Source: Piscinibacter caeni
GTDB lineage: Bacteria > Pseudomonadota > Gammaproteobacteria > Burkholderiales > Burkholderiaceae_C
Length of the DNA: 64,000 bases
Reading direction: 5' to 3'
Assembly (NCBI GenBank): GCA_003265685.1
Contig: KZ836104.1
Span: forward strand, 1-64,000
Under the pieces are notes generated by a model. It did no database searches. It saw nothing but the letters and a program-made list of their open reading frames with translations, and was not told the origin of the DNA. Positions 1 through 11,059 of this stretch are shown piece after piece. Each line of letters starts with the position of its first letter. Position 1 is the stretch's first letter. The position numbers and the translations under genes are program-made.

Positions 1-164
1 ATGATCATCTTGATCAGCTTGATGAAGCCGTCGCCGAGCGGCTTCATCGATTCGCCCAGCGCCGGGGCGAAGTGCCCGAGCGCGGCGCCGATCACGATGG
101 CCGTGATGACCTGGAAGTAGAGCGACCGGTAGAACGGGCGCGGGGCGGTGGGGGCGGCATCCAT
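1..164 (-). CDS. dctA: DctA-type C4-dicarboxylate/cation symporter, N-terminal fragment (cut by window start)
   Basis: Only the first 54 codons are present; the gene runs off the left edge. They encode a short polar start followed by [20 protein letters not shown] and [20 protein letters not shown], typical of the first membrane segment and following loop of DctA/DAACS-family symporters, which import succinate, fumarate and malate with protons or sodium across the inner membrane. The ATG is preceded by a GAGGAG ribosome site. I see no sigma-54 promoter of the kind that drives rhizobial dctA in the 88 bp upstream. The family call is fairly safe, but the substrate cannot be told from this fragment. 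Confidence 0.75.
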   Translation of the reverse strand, partial: MDAAPTAPRPFYRSLYFQVITAIVIGAALGHFAPALGESMKPLGDGFIKLIKMI

Positions 165-252
165 GCGTGTCTCCTCGGGTGTCGAGAGGAGCGCATGGTG
201 CGCGTGCGGCGGCCGGCTGTCGTCCGTACCGGCGCGTACGTAGGACCCGCAG

Positions 253-1047
253 TCACGCCATGCCGGCCAGCAGCGCCAGCACGTCGCGCGCGGTTTCGGC
301 CGGCCGTTCCATCGGGAACAGGTGCGTGCCCTCGACCCAGCGGAAGCGCGGCCCGGCCAGTGCCCGGGTGGCCGCCACGCCGGCCTGGCGCAGCTCGGCC
401 GACTGCCGGCCGCCGATGAAGCCCACCGGGCAGTGCAGCGGGTGGCGCTTCAGCAGCGCGCCCACATGGTGCGGCAGGGTGTCGTAGATGCGCGTCTCGA
501 TCTCGCGCCGGAAGCCGAGCACGACGCGGCCGTCCTGGTCGTCGAAGCCGGCGGTGACGTAGTCGGCCAGCACGGCCGGGTCCCAGCGCGCGAAGGCCGC
601 CTTCGCGGCGAAATGGGCCTGCACCGCTGCGCGATCCGGCCACTCGTGGCGGCGCCGGCTCGACACGCGCCCGGGCGAGACGCGCTTCATCAGCCCGGTG
701 GCCTTCATCACCTGCAGGCTGTGGGCGCGCCAGCCGGCGATCACCGGAGCGTCCAGCAGCACGACGCCGCGCACCAGGTCGCTGCGGCGGCTGGCGACGA
801 TCAGGCTCAGCATGCCGCCCAGCGAGTGGCCGACCAGGAAGGCCGGCCCGCCCACCTCGCGCTCGATGAAGCCGATCAGCTGCTCGCGCAGCTTCGGCCA
901 GTTGCTCGTCACCGGAAAGGCCGGGTCGTGGCCGAGGCGCTCGACCGCCTTCACCTCGAAGCCGGCGGCGCGCCAGGCCTCGAACAGCACGCGGTAGGTG
1001 CCGGCGGGAAAGCCGTTGGCGTGCGAGAAGACGATCGTCGGCTTCAA
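253..1047 (-). CDS. alpha/beta hydrolase
   Basis: A 264-residue serine hydrolase of the alpha/beta fold, probably cytosolic. It begins [18 protein letters not shown], the oxyanion-hole HANG region, then has the nucleophile elbow GHSLGG around residue 90. A C-terminal [11 protein letters not shown] supplies the catalytic His. The aspartate or glutamate third member is not assigned. I chose the TTG at 1047 because the preceding gene stops at 1050 and no ATG or GTG fits the conserved N-terminus; an in-frame reading further upstream only enters the neighbour. It lies 3 bp after the Anbu gene, so mutS, anbu and this gene look like one transcript. The substrate is unknown. Confidence 0.8.
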   Translation of the reverse strand: MKPTIVFSHANGFPAGTYRVLFEAWRAAGFEVKAVERLGHDPAFPVTSNWPKLREQLIGFIEREVGGPAFLVGHSLGGMLSLIVASRRSDLVRGVVLLDAPVIAGWRAHSLQVMKATGLMKRVSPGRVSSRRRHEWPDRAAVQAHFAAKAAFARWDPAVLADYVTAGFDDQDGRVVLGFRREIETRIYDTLPHHVGALLKRHPLHCPVGFIGGRQSAELRQAGVAATRALAGPRFRWVEGTHLFPMERPAETARDVLALLAGMA

Positions 1048-1049
1048 GC

Positions 1050-1870
1050 TCAGATAATCCGTTCGCCGGGGTTGGTGATCTTGCGCATCGGCTCGTAGCG
1101 CTGCGAGCGCACGACGAGCGGATGGTGCGTCGCGCCGTCGCCCCAGAGCGGATCGTCGAGCGACTCGAACACCTGGCGCAGCTTCTGGCCCCAGCTCGAG
1201 CGGATCATGTGGAAGTACGGGTTGTGCTCGTCGATGCAGACCAGCTGGTCGCTCTGGAGATGGTGCGCCTCGTAGACCAGCAGGTCCAGCGGCAGGCCGA
1301 CCGAGAGGTTGGACTTCAGCGTCGAGTCCATCGACACCAGCGCGCACTTGGCGGCCTCGGGCAGCGGGGTGGCCGGCGTGATCATGCGGTCCAGCACCGG
1401 CTTGCCGTACTTGCTCTCGCCGATCTGGAAGTAGCAGGTCTCGCGTGTCGCCTCGATGAAGTTGCCGGCCGAGTAGACCAGGAACAGGCGCATCGCCTCG
1501 CCCTTGATCTGGCCGCCGAAGATCATCGAGGCGTTGAAGTCGACGCCGCTCTGCTTCAGCGACGGCCCGTCCTGGTCGTACACGCGCCGCACCGCGCTGC
1601 CGAGCACGCGCACCGCCTCGAACATGCTGGTGGCGTTCCAGATCGTGATCGGCTCGCCGCCCGGGTTCTCGATCTTCTCGACCTGCAGGATCTCGCGCAC
1701 CGACTGGCTGATCGACAGGTTGCCGGCCGACAGCATCACCATGAAGCGGTCGCCCGGCTTCTCGTAGACCATCATCTTGCGGTAGGTGCTGATCTGGTCG
1801 AGGCCGGCGTTGGTGCGCGAATCGGAGAGGAACACCAGGCCGGCATCGAGCTTGATGCCCACGCAGTACG

Positions 1871-1874
<4 letters not shown>
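1050..1874 (-). CDS. Anbu, proteasome-type peptidase (ancestral beta subunit)
   Basis: 274 residues related to HslV and proteasome beta subunits (COG3484, Anbu). After Met removal the chain starts [20 protein letters not shown], giving a candidate N-terminal nucleophile Thr1, the conserved Asp17 and a Lys near position 32. These match the Ntn-hydrolase triad of HslV. Anbu proteins assemble into open helical or ring-like oligomers; their natural substrates are not established. The ATG overlaps the mutS stop codon (ATGA), indicating translational coupling. In many proteobacteria Anbu is next to an ATP-grasp, an alpha-E and a transglutaminase gene. None of these is here, so its partners, if kept, lie elsewhere. 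Confidence 0.88.
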
Positions 1875-4522
<2,648 letters not shown>

Positions 4523-4562
4523 CGGCGGATTGTCGCCGACGGCGGTGCGCCCTCCGCGCGAG

Positions 4563-4594
4563 CCGCCGGCGGGCGGGACGGAGCCCGCCGGCGG
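4563..4594. terminator. strong GC hairpin between the lectin-like gene and mutS
   Basis: A perfect 12-bp inverted repeat (CCGCCGGCGGGC, 8-base loop, then its complement) lies 11 bases after the stop codon of the secreted lectin-like gene and 40 bases before the mutS start. There is no T-run on either strand, so it is not a textbook intrinsic terminator. It could act as a Rho-independent pause, an mRNA 3' end stabiliser, or simply insulate the two genes. Confidence 0.4.
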
Positions 4595-4605
4595 GACTCA
4601 CGAAC

Positions 4606-5493
4606 TCATTCGGACGTCGCCGTCACGCTCGTGAGCGTCACGAGGTTGTTGCTTCCGCCCGGGCGGATGAAGAACCCGATGCCGGGTTGCCCGGACGTGA
4701 ACTTCGAATGGCTCGCGCGCAGCTTCATCACCCCGTTGATGTAGGCCCGGATCTCGTTGCCGACGATCTCGGCGCGGATGCGGTCGCCGGTCTTCAGGTT
4801 CGACGAGGGCGTCCAGGTCAACGGCAGGTTGCTGTCGAGCGAGTCCACCTGCCCGAACGGACCGTGCCAGACGCCGAGCTGCACGACGCCCGTGCGCCAG
4901 AAGCAGATCTCGTAGCCCCACAGGTTGTTCGAGTCGGAGCCGCCTCTCAGCCACAGCTCCACCTCGTGCGTCGAGCCCTGCGTGCCGGGATTCACCTGCA
5001 CGACGGCCTCGACGGCCTGGTTCGGACCCCAGTTGCCGGTCAGGAAGGCCACCGAGTCGTCGTAGGTGTTCGTGACGCCGTTCGTCCCGTAGGCCGTGCC
5101 GTTCTCGACCCGCACATAGGTCCACGGGTTGGCGGCCTTGAACCAGGCGCCGCCTTCGCTCAGCGGATATTGCGGGGTGTCGAAGCCGGTGCTGTAGCTC
5201 ATCGCGGCCCCGCTGGACGTGCTCGGTGCCGGCGCCGGGGCCGGGGCCGGAGCCGGTGCCGGTGCCGGAGCAGCGGCCACCACGGGCGCCACGGTCAGGT
5301 TCTCGCGGCACTGGTACGAGGTGGTCGAACTGATCGCGCGCGCCAGTGCGGCGGCGCGGCAGTCGGCGTGGCTCGCGAAGCTGCCGAGGTTGCTGTTGCC
5401 TCGGTACAGCGTGGAGGTGCCGGCGGTGAGCGTGTTCTCCGCGTGCGCGGCGGTGCCGACGGCCAGGGCCAGGAGGGCAAGGGTCTTGTTCAT
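4606..5493 (-). CDS. secreted protein with concanavalin A-like lectin/glucanase fold domain
   Basis: 295 residues. A Sec signal peptide (MNKTLALLALAVGTAAHA) is followed by a small domain with two cysteines (SHADCRAA and YQCREN, possibly a disulfide). Then comes an Ala-Pro repeat linker of about 20 residues and a C-terminal beta-rich domain of about 190 residues. That domain resembles LamG/DUF1080-type jelly rolls: WLRGGSDSNNLWGYEICFW, then KTGDRIRAEIVGNEIRAYING, and GQPGIGFFIR near the end. Such domains bind or hydrolyse polysaccharides. I cannot see a convincing catalytic glutamate pair, so carbohydrate binding is an inference. The product is probably periplasmic or secreted. The gene stands alone, with a 484-bp gap upstream. 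Confidence 0.75.
   Translation of the reverse strand: MNKTLALLALAVGTAAHAENTLTAGTSTLYRGNSNLGSFASHADCRAAALARAISSTTSYQCRENLTVAPVVAAAPAPAPAPAPAPAPAPSTSSGAAMSYSTGFDTPQYPLSEGGAWFKAANPWTYVRVENGTAYGTNGVTNTYDDSVAFLTGNWGPNQAVEAVVQVNPGTQGSTHEVELWLRGGSDSNNLWGYEICFWRTGVVQLGVWHGPFGQVDSLDSNLPLTWTPSSNLKTGDRIRAEIVGNEIRAYINGVMKLRASHSKFTSGQPGIGFFIRPGGSNNLVTLTSVTATSE
5225..5266 (-). repeat. imperfect hexanucleotide repeat encoding an Ala-Pro linker
   Basis: Seven consecutive GGNGCC hexamers on the plus strand (GGTGCC, GGCGCC, GGGGCC twice, GGAGCC, GGTGCC twice). They are read on the minus strand as alternating Ala-Pro codons in the linker of the secreted lectin-like protein. The unit length keeps the frame, so copy number could change linker length without disrupting the gene. 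Confidence 0.75.
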
Positions 5494-5977
5494 CGATCTG
5501 TCGAGTGTTCGTGCGGTGATGGGCGGCAGGCGTGGTGTCGGGGGCTGTCCGCCTCGCGCTGCGTTCGTGCTGCGCTGCGTCGACCTCCTCCATGGCTGGG
5601 CCCGGAGTGGAAGTTGATCACCGGGTGGCGGGTAGGAGGTAACACGGGGTTCGGCAAGGCGCCGTGCGACGGCGCCGATAGGCCGGCCCGCAGCCCTGGA
5701 TGGAGCCCGTCACGTTCCGTTCGGCACGGTGTGGCGGCGACGCACCAGTCTCGACGCGAAGCCGGTACAAGTCGTGCGCGGGGCGGGCGACGGTTGAAGG
5801 CCGCAGCGCGACGCCCATTCACGGGGGGCGGGGGTGTATCCGGCGCGATGCATGCCGAGCGAACCCGCCACACAAAGATTTACAGACTTCCCGCCGGGCC
5901 TGCAGCCGGGCGGCCCACTGCGGCCAAAGGTGCGCCGGTGTCGGCGTACCCGGACTCGGTCTGCGACCGCCCGCGGC
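5494..5977. other. 484-bp intergenic region without a supported gene
   Basis: Lies upstream of the secreted lectin-like gene and downstream of a LysR gene on the same strand. Short open frames exist on both strands, but none has a ribosome site or recognisable product. It must hold the promoter of the lectin-like gene. The best match I find is a weak TTGCCG...TACCCG pair near 5600-5660, which I would not call. No RNA gene was recognised. Confidence 0.5.
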
Positions 5978-6904
5978 TCAGGCAGCCAGCCGCTGCACGC
6001 TGCCGCTGCCGCAGGCCTGCGAGAGCGAGGCCAGCCCGTCGGCCAGGTGGTCGATCAGGCGGCGCAGGCGCGCCGGCATCAGCGTGCGGTGCGGGAACAC
6101 GACCGAGACGACGTACTCGCCCAGCGGCACATCGGCCAGCACGCGCAGCAGCCGGCCCTGGGCGAGCTCGTCGGCCACCACGAAGGCGGGCGCCTGGATC
6201 AGCCCCAGCCCCGCGACGGCGAAGCCCTTCAGCGCTTCCGCGCTGTTGGCGCGGATGGCCTCGGTCGCCTCGGGCGCGCCCTTGACGAGGCGCAGCCCGC
6301 CGGCCGGGCCGCGCTCGGAGGGGACCTGCAGCACCGGATGGGTCTGCAGGTCCTCCGGCGTGGCCGGCGTGCCGTGGCGTTCGAGGTAGGCGGGCGCCGC
6401 CGCCAGCACGGCCGGGCTGGTGGCGATGCGGCGCGCCCCGAGCGACGAATCCGCCAGGCGCGTCGACACGCGCACCGCGGCGTCGAAGCCGCGGCTCACC
6501 GGGTCGACGGGGTGGTCGCAGAAGTCCAGGTCCAGCTTCAGGCGCGGATGGCGGGCACGGAACTTCGCCAGCAGTGGCACGAGGTGGCGCGTGCCCAGCG
6601 TCACCGGCATGGTCAGCCGCAGCGTGCCGCTGACCTCGCCGCTGGACTCGCCGCGCAACGCGGCTTCGACTTCCTCGAGTTCGGCCAGCGAGCGGCCGGC
6701 GGCCTGCAGGTAGCGCTCGCCGGCCTCGGTCAGCCGCACCTGGCGTGTGGTGCGGTGGAGCAGGCGTGCGCCGATGCGGGCCTCCAGCGCCTTGACCGCG
6801 CGGGTCACCTGCGGCGGCGCCATGTCGAGCCGGCGTGCGGCCTCGGCGAAGCCGCCGGCCTCGGCGACCTGGATGAAGGTCTTCATCGCTTGCAGGGTGT
6901 CCAT
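5978..6904 (-). CDS. LysR family transcriptional regulator
   Basis: 308 residues with the standard layout. The N-terminal winged helix-turn-helix reads MDTLQAMKTFIQVAEAGGFA then EAARRLDMAPPQVTRAVKAL. A linker helix and a two-lobed periplasmic-binding-protein-like effector domain (about residues 90-295) follow. It belongs to the large AphB/DsdC-like branch with few characterised members, and the effector is unknown. It is transcribed away from the doxX-gst pair 214 bp upstream. Divergent LysR genes usually control the neighbouring operon and themselves, so doxX and gst are the likely targets. Confidence 0.92.
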   Translation of the reverse strand: MDTLQAMKTFIQVAEAGGFAEAARRLDMAPPQVTRAVKALEARIGARLLHRTTRQVRLTEAGERYLQAAGRSLAELEEVEAALRGESSGEVSGTLRLTMPVTLGTRHLVPLLAKFRARHPRLKLDLDFCDHPVDPVSRGFDAAVRVSTRLADSSLGARRIATSPAVLAAAPAYLERHGTPATPEDLQTHPVLQVPSERGPAGGLRLVKGAPEATEAIRANSAEALKGFAVAGLGLIQAPAFVVADELAQGRLLRVLADVPLGEYVVSVVFPHRTLMPARLRRLIDHLADGLASLSQACGSGSVQRLAA

Positions 6905-6998
6905 CGACGCTCCGGGAAGTGGCAGGGCAGTGGCGGCACTGTCGGCCTTCCCATCGCCGGAAGGTCAAGCCCGATGCGGGGCATGCCCGCAGCACGCC

Positions 6999-7012
6999 TG
7001 CGCATTTGTGCA
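6999..7012. promoter_or_regulatory. possible LysR-type dyad between lysR and doxX
   Basis: In the 214-bp divergent spacer, TGCGCA-TT-TGTGCA forms an imperfect dyad (11 of 12 symmetric positions agree). LysR-type regulators bind such dyads between divergent promoters, but the exact T-N11-A spacing is not met. It is listed as the best candidate only. Confidence 0.25.
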
Positions 7013-7118
7013 GACCCGATCCGCGCCTGCAGCCAATGGTGCGGGCGCGCCGCCGTTCCTAGATTTGCGTCACGACCGCCGGCAGCCCGCCGCGCGGCGC
7101 CGACAAAAGGAATCCGCC

Positions 7119-7547
7119 ATGTCCACCCTCGTGATGCCCGCGCCGCGGGCCGTCTCCCTCGCTGCCTTCGGGCCCACCGTGCTGCGCCTGGCGCTCGGCG
7201 CGATGTGGCTCAGCCACGGCCTCGTGCTCAAGCTGATGACCTTCGGCATCGCCGGCCTGGCCGGCTGGCTGGCCTCGGTTGGCCTGCCGGCGCAACTGGC
7301 CTGGCCGCTGACGCTGGCCGAGATCGCCGGCGGCGTGCTGATCCTGCTCGGCTGGCACGGCCGCTGGGTGTCGCTCGCGCTGCTGCCGATCCTGCTCGGT
7401 GCCACCGCGATCCATGCCGGCAACGGCTGGGTCTTCACCAGCGCCAACGGCGGCTGGGAGTACCCGCTGTTCCTGCTGGCCGCCTCGGTCGCCCATGCGC
7501 TGCTGGGCGACGGCGCCTTGGCGCTGCGCGGCGCGGGGAGCCGCTGA
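7119..7547 (+). CDS. DoxX family integral membrane protein
   Basis: 142 residues, almost wholly hydrophobic, with about four transmembrane helices. It starts TVLRLALGAMWLSHGLVLKL, a DoxX-type first helix, and has PLTLAEIAGGVLILLGW in the third. DoxX family proteins are inner-membrane proteins linked to quinone-dependent or thiol redox stress in several bacteria, but the biochemical role of most members is unknown. A purine-rich ribosome site (AAAAGG) precedes the ATG. Its stop overlaps the start of the glutathione S-transferase gene (TGATG), so the two are co-translated. That pairing suggests a role in detoxification or redox defence. Confidence 0.85.
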   Translation: MSTLVMPAPRAVSLAAFGPTVLRLALGAMWLSHGLVLKLMTFGIAGLAGWLASVGLPAQLAWPLTLAEIAGGVLILLGWHGRWVSLALLPILLGATAIHAGNGWVFTSANGGWEYPLFLLAASVAHALLGDGALALRGAGSR

Positions 7548-8263
7548 TGGAGCGCCTCGAGCTGGTCAGCCATGCGCTGTGCCCCTACGTGCAACGCGCC
7601 GCCATCGCGCTGGCCGAGAAGGGCGTGCCCTTCACCCGCACGGTGATCGATCTGGCCGCGAAGCCGGACTGGTTCGTGCGCATCTCGCCGCTCGGCAAGG
7701 TGCCGCTGCTGCGCGTGGATGGCGAAGTGCTGTTCGAGTCGGCCGCGATCCTCGAGTACCTGGAGGACACGCAGGGCCCGGCGCTGCACCCGGCCGACGC
7801 GCTGGAGCGCGCCCGGCACCGCGCCTGGATCGAGTTCGGCTCGGCCGTGCTGAACGACCTGTGGCTGTTCTACACCGCGCCCGCGTCGGCCTTCGAGGCG
7901 CGTCGCACGGCGCTGCGCGACAAGCTGGTGCGCCTCGAGGCGGCGCTCGGCGCTGGGCCATGGTTCGCTGGCGCCGGCTTCAGCCTGGTCGACGCGGTGT
8001 TCGGCCCGGTGTTCCGCTACTGGGAGGCGTTCGACGCGATCGACACCCTGGGCGCCTTCGGCCTGCTCGACGGCCTGCCGCGCCTGGCGGCCTGGCGCGC
8101 CGCACTGGCGGCGCGGCCCTCGGTGCGGTCGGCCGTGGCGCCGGACTACGCCGCGCGCCTGCGCGAGTACATCGAGGCCCAGGGCGGCCACCTCGCCGAC
8201 TTGTCGCGTGCCGCCCGGCTCGCGCACACTGGCGTGCATGCCGAGCCTGCCCGACTGGGATGA
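7547..8263 (+). CDS. glutathione S-transferase family protein
   Basis: 238 residues. The N-terminal thioredoxin-fold domain has LCPYVQRAAIALAEKGVPF with Cys12 in a CPYVQR motif. That is the omega/lambda-like active site, which favours thiol transfer or deglutathionylation over conjugation. The cis-Pro region reads LGKVPLLRVDGEVLFESAAI, the glutathione-binding motif. A helical C-terminal domain (about residues 90-210) follows. The start overlaps the doxX stop codon. The next gene, a LysR regulator, begins inside its last 26 bases, so all three could be one transcript. Confidence 0.92.
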   Translation: MERLELVSHALCPYVQRAAIALAEKGVPFTRTVIDLAAKPDWFVRISPLGKVPLLRVDGEVLFESAAILEYLEDTQGPALHPADALERARHRAWIEFGSAVLNDLWLFYTAPASAFEARRTALRDKLVRLEAALGAGPWFAGAGFSLVDAVFGPVFRYWEAFDAIDTLGAFGLLDGLPRLAAWRAALAARPSVRSAVAPDYAARLREYIEAQGGHLADLSRAARLAHTGVHAEPARLG

Positions 8264-9128
8264 CCTGCGCCACTTCCTCGCCGTGGTCGAACGCGGCTCG
8301 ATCTCCGGCGCGGCGGCGCTGCTGCAGGTCAACCATTCGACGGTGCTGCGCCGCATCGCCGCGCTGGAGGAGGGCCTGGGCCAGCGCCTGTTCGACCGCC
8401 TGCCCGGCGGTTATGCGCTGACGACCCAGGGCCACGCGCTGGCCGAGGGCCTGGCGGGCGTGCAGGAGCGCATCGAGGCGGCGCAGCGCAGCGTGCAGGG
8501 CGGCGACGAGCGCCTGCGCGGCAGTCTGCGCCTGACCACCACCGACACCCTGCTGCAGGGCCTGCTGCTGCCGGTGCTGGCCGGCTTCCGCGCGCGCCAC
8601 CCCGAGGTGCAGCTCGAGCTGACGGTCGGCAACGGCCTGCTCAGCCTGACGCAGCGCGAGGCCGACGTGGCGGTGCGCGGCACCAACCAGCCGCCGGAGA
8701 ACCTGGTCGGCCGGCAGGCCGGGGTGATCCGCACGGCGCTTTATGCGTCGCCCGCCTACCTGGCCACGCTGCCGCCCGGCGCGCCCCGCGACGACTGGCA
8801 GTGGGTCGCGCTCGATGCCTCGCTGGCCCACCTGGCGCAGGCGCAGCGCGTGCGCGCCGAGGTCGACCCGGCGCGCATCGCGGTGCGGCTGGACACGCTG
8901 GTCGGCATGGCCGACGCGGTGGCCGCGGGCCTGGGTGTCGGCTGGCTGCTGTGCCCGCTGGCCGCGCAACGGCCCGGGCTGGTGGAACTCGCACCACCCG
9001 ACCCGACGATGGACACCGGCATCTGGGTGCTCACCCACCCGGACCTGCGCCAGGTGGCGCGCGTGCGGGCGTTGACGGCGTTCCTGTTCGAGGCGCTGTC
9101 GTCCGACCCGCACCTGCGCAGCGCCTAG
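8238..9128 (+). CDS. LysR family transcriptional regulator
   Basis: 296 residues. The helix-turn-helix (WDDLRHFLAVVERGSISGAA, then LLQVNHSTVLRRIAALE) is followed by an effector-binding domain. I took the ATG at 8238, which gives the usual LysR N-terminus; an in-frame ATG 30 bases earlier would add an atypical leader. The start lies within the 3' end of gst on the same strand, suggesting co-transcription with doxX-gst, unlike the divergent LysR upstream. Its stop shares a CTAG with the stop of the convergent tetR gene. Target and effector are unknown. Confidence 0.9.
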   Translation: MPSLPDWDDLRHFLAVVERGSISGAAALLQVNHSTVLRRIAALEEGLGQRLFDRLPGGYALTTQGHALAEGLAGVQERIEAAQRSVQGGDERLRGSLRLTTTDTLLQGLLLPVLAGFRARHPEVQLELTVGNGLLSLTQREADVAVRGTNQPPENLVGRQAGVIRTALYASPAYLATLPPGAPRDDWQWVALDASLAHLAQAQRVRAEVDPARIAVRLDTLVGMADAVAAGLGVGWLLCPLAAQRPGLVELAPPDPTMDTGIWVLTHPDLRQVARVRALTAFLFEALSSDPHLRSA

Positions 9129-9748
9129 CCGCTGCCGCGCCCGAGCCCCGCGAGGTAGGCGTCGATCGCCCGCTGGCCCACCGCGACCAGGTCGAAGGCG
9201 GCCGGGTCGAGGATCCAGTTCTGGATCAGCCCGTCCACCAGCGATTCGATGCCCAGCGCGGCGCTGCGGGCCGGCACGGCGCCGGTGCACAGGCCGCGCC
9301 GGGCGGCGCGCCGGAAGCCGCGCTCCACCTCGTGCACCCGCTCCTGCAGCCGGCGCACGCGGCGCTGCCGCACGCCGCGCAGCGCCAGGCCATGTTCGAC
9401 CTTGAACAGGGCGATCTCGAACACGCGCCGCGCCTGCGGGTTGTCGACCGTGGCACGCAGCGCGGCCAGGTAGCTGCCGCGGATCTGCGCCAGCGGGTCG
9501 TCGAGCGTCTTCGCGCCGCTGCGCAGGATCTCGTCCTGCAGCGGCAGCGTGACGCGCTGGAGCATCGCGTTGAACAGGTCTGCCTTGTTGCGGAAGTGCC
9601 AGTAGACGGCGCCGCGCGTCACGCCCGCGGCGCGGGCCACCTGCTCGAGCGAGGTCTGCGACACGCCGCGGCGGAGAAATTCGCGCTCGGCCATGTCCAG
9701 CAGCCGCTCGCGCGTCTGCAGGGCCTCGGCCTTGGTGCGCCGGGCCAT
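9125..9748 (-). CDS. TetR family repressor of the RND efflux operon (AcrR/TtgR type)
   Basis: 207 residues. The N-terminal HTH domain (TRERLLDMAEREFLRRGVSQ, then TSLEQVARAAGVTRGAVYWH) closely follows AcrR, TtgR and SmeT. The C-terminal ligand pocket is divergent, as is usual. It is divergent from the efflux operon and a perfect inverted repeat sits in the spacer, so it should repress the pump genes and itself until a drug or other hydrophobic ligand binds. Its stop codon overlaps that of the convergent lysR gene. Confidence 0.92.
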   Translation of the reverse strand: MARRTKAEALQTRERLLDMAEREFLRRGVSQTSLEQVARAAGVTRGAVYWHFRNKADLFNAMLQRVTLPLQDEILRSGAKTLDDPLAQIRGSYLAALRATVDNPQARRVFEIALFKVEHGLALRGVRQRRVRRLQERVHEVERGFRRAARRGLCTGAVPARSAALGIESLVDGLIQNWILDPAAFDLVAVGQRAIDAYLAGLGRGSG

Positions 9749-9769
9749 CCGCCGTTACCCCCCACGCCG

Positions 9770-9789
9770 CATACATGCAACCATGTATG
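9770..9789. promoter_or_regulatory. TetR/AcrR-type operator upstream of the efflux operon
   Basis: CATACATG-CAAC-CATGTATG is a perfect 8-bp inverted repeat with a 4-bp spacer, 22 bp from the repressor start and 68 bp from the adaptor start. It resembles the AcrR operator core of E. coli (TACATACAT...ATGTATGTA). TATAGT at 9790-9795 directly follows and could be the pump operon -10 element, so bound repressor would block RNA polymerase. Confidence 0.8.
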
Positions 9790-9856
9790 TATAGTATCCG
9801 GGCAGCCCTGCAGGCCGGGAGGCCGTATGTGGCGCATCCCAGAACTAGGAGAACCC

Positions 9857-11047
9857 ATGCCGGTGTGGCGCGCCTTCGCTTGCCGTCTGTCGATCGTTCC
9901 GCTCGTCGTGCTGCCGGTCCTGGCCGGCTGCGGCAAGGGCACGCCGCCTCCCGCGCCGGCCGCGCCGCCGCCGCCCGAGGTGGGCGTGGTGGTCGCGCGC
10001 TCGGGCGAGGTCGGCGTGCTGACCGAACTGCCCGGCCGCACCGAGGCCTCGCGCGTCGCCCAGGTGCGCGCCCGCGTCGCCGGCATCCTGCAGAAGCAGC
10101 TGTTCCGCGAGGGCAGCGACGTCAGGCCCGGCCAGCCGCTCTTCCGCATCGACGATGCGCCGTACCGCGCCGCGCTGGCCAGCGCGCAGGCGGCGCTGGC
10201 GCGCGCCGAGGCCAACCTGCTGCAGACGCGCGCGCAGGCCGAGCGCTACAAGCCCCTGGCCGAGGCCAAGGCAGTGAGCGAGCAGGACTACATCGCGGCG
10301 CAGGCGGCCTTCAAGCAGGCCGAGGCCGACGTGGCGTCCGGCAAGGCCGCGGTGCAGACGGCGCAGATCAACCTCGGCTATGCCGCGGTGAACGCGCCGA
10401 TCGGCGGGCGCATCGGCCGCGCGCTGGTGACCGAGGGCGCGCTGGTCGGGCAGGGCGAGGCCACGCAGCTGGCGGTGATCCAGCAGATCGACCCGCTGTA
10501 CGTCAACTTCACCCAGTCCGCCGCCGAGGTGCTGCGCCTGCGCGCAGCCATCGCGGCCGGTCGCTTCAAACGCGCCGGCGAGGCCGGGGCGGCCCCGGTG
10601 CGGGTGCTGCTGGAGGACGGCAGCACCTACCCGCTGCCCGGCAAGCTGCTGTTCTCGGACCTGACGGTCGATGCGGGCACCGGCCAGATCACGCTGCGGG
10701 CCGAACTGCCCAACCCCAAGGGGGCCTTGCTGCCGGGCCTGTACGTGCGCGTGCAGCTCGAACAGGCCCAGGCGCCCGATGCGATCCTGCTGCCGCAGCA
10801 GGCGGTGCAGCGCAGCGGCGACGGCGACCGGGTGTTCGTCGTCGCCGCGGACGGGAAGGTCGCGCCGCGCCCGGTCAAGGTCAGCCTCGGGCAGGACCGG
10901 CAGTGGGTCGTGCTCGAGGGCCTGCAGGGCGGTGAGCAGGTGGTGGTCGACGGCTTCCAGAAGATCCGCCCGAACGCTCCCGTGAAGCCGGTGCCCTGGG
11001 GCGCGGCGGCGTCCGCGCCGGTCCCGGCCGCGGCGGCCTCGCGCTGA
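9857..11047 (+). CDS. RND efflux periplasmic adaptor lipoprotein (AcrA/MexA type)
   Basis: 396 residues. It has a lipoprotein signal with lipobox VLAGC (Cys25 lipidated), a Pro-rich stretch, and then the membrane-fusion-protein order: beta-barrel and lipoyl half motifs (AQVRARVAGILQKQLFREGS), an alpha-hairpin rich in Ala/Gln (about residues 100-180), the second lipoyl half (NLGYAAVNAPIGGRIGRALV) and a membrane-proximal domain. It links the inner-membrane pump to the outer-membrane channel. The chosen ATG follows an AGGAG site; earlier in-frame starts would lack the signal peptide context. It is the first gene of a three-gene operon, 12 bp before the pump. Confidence 0.95.
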   Translation: MPVWRAFACRLSIVPLVVLPVLAGCGKGTPPPAPAAPPPPEVGVVVARSGEVGVLTELPGRTEASRVAQVRARVAGILQKQLFREGSDVRPGQPLFRIDDAPYRAALASAQAALARAEANLLQTRAQAERYKPLAEAKAVSEQDYIAAQAAFKQAEADVASGKAAVQTAQINLGYAAVNAPIGGRIGRALVTEGALVGQGEATQLAVIQQIDPLYVNFTQSAAEVLRLRAAIAAGRFKRAGEAGAAPVRVLLEDGSTYPLPGKLLFSDLTVDAGTGQITLRAELPNPKGALLPGLYVRVQLEQAQAPDAILLPQQAVQRSGDGDRVFVVAADGKVAPRPVKVSLGQDRQWVVLEGLQGGEQVVVDGFQKIRPNAPVKPVPWGAAASAPVPAAAASR

Positions 11048-11059
11048 GGAGCCGGCCGC

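Noticed and set aside
165-252. Sigma-54 promoter or regulator site ahead of the dctA-like gene
   Set aside because: No GG-N10-GC core was found. A small CGTAC...GTACG dyad at 225-240 is too short to call.
5490-5873. Minus-strand frame in the gap before the secreted lectin-like gene
   Set aside because: No ribosome site, no hydrophobic or domain pattern, and Arg/Pro/Ser-rich translation as expected from random high-GC sequence.
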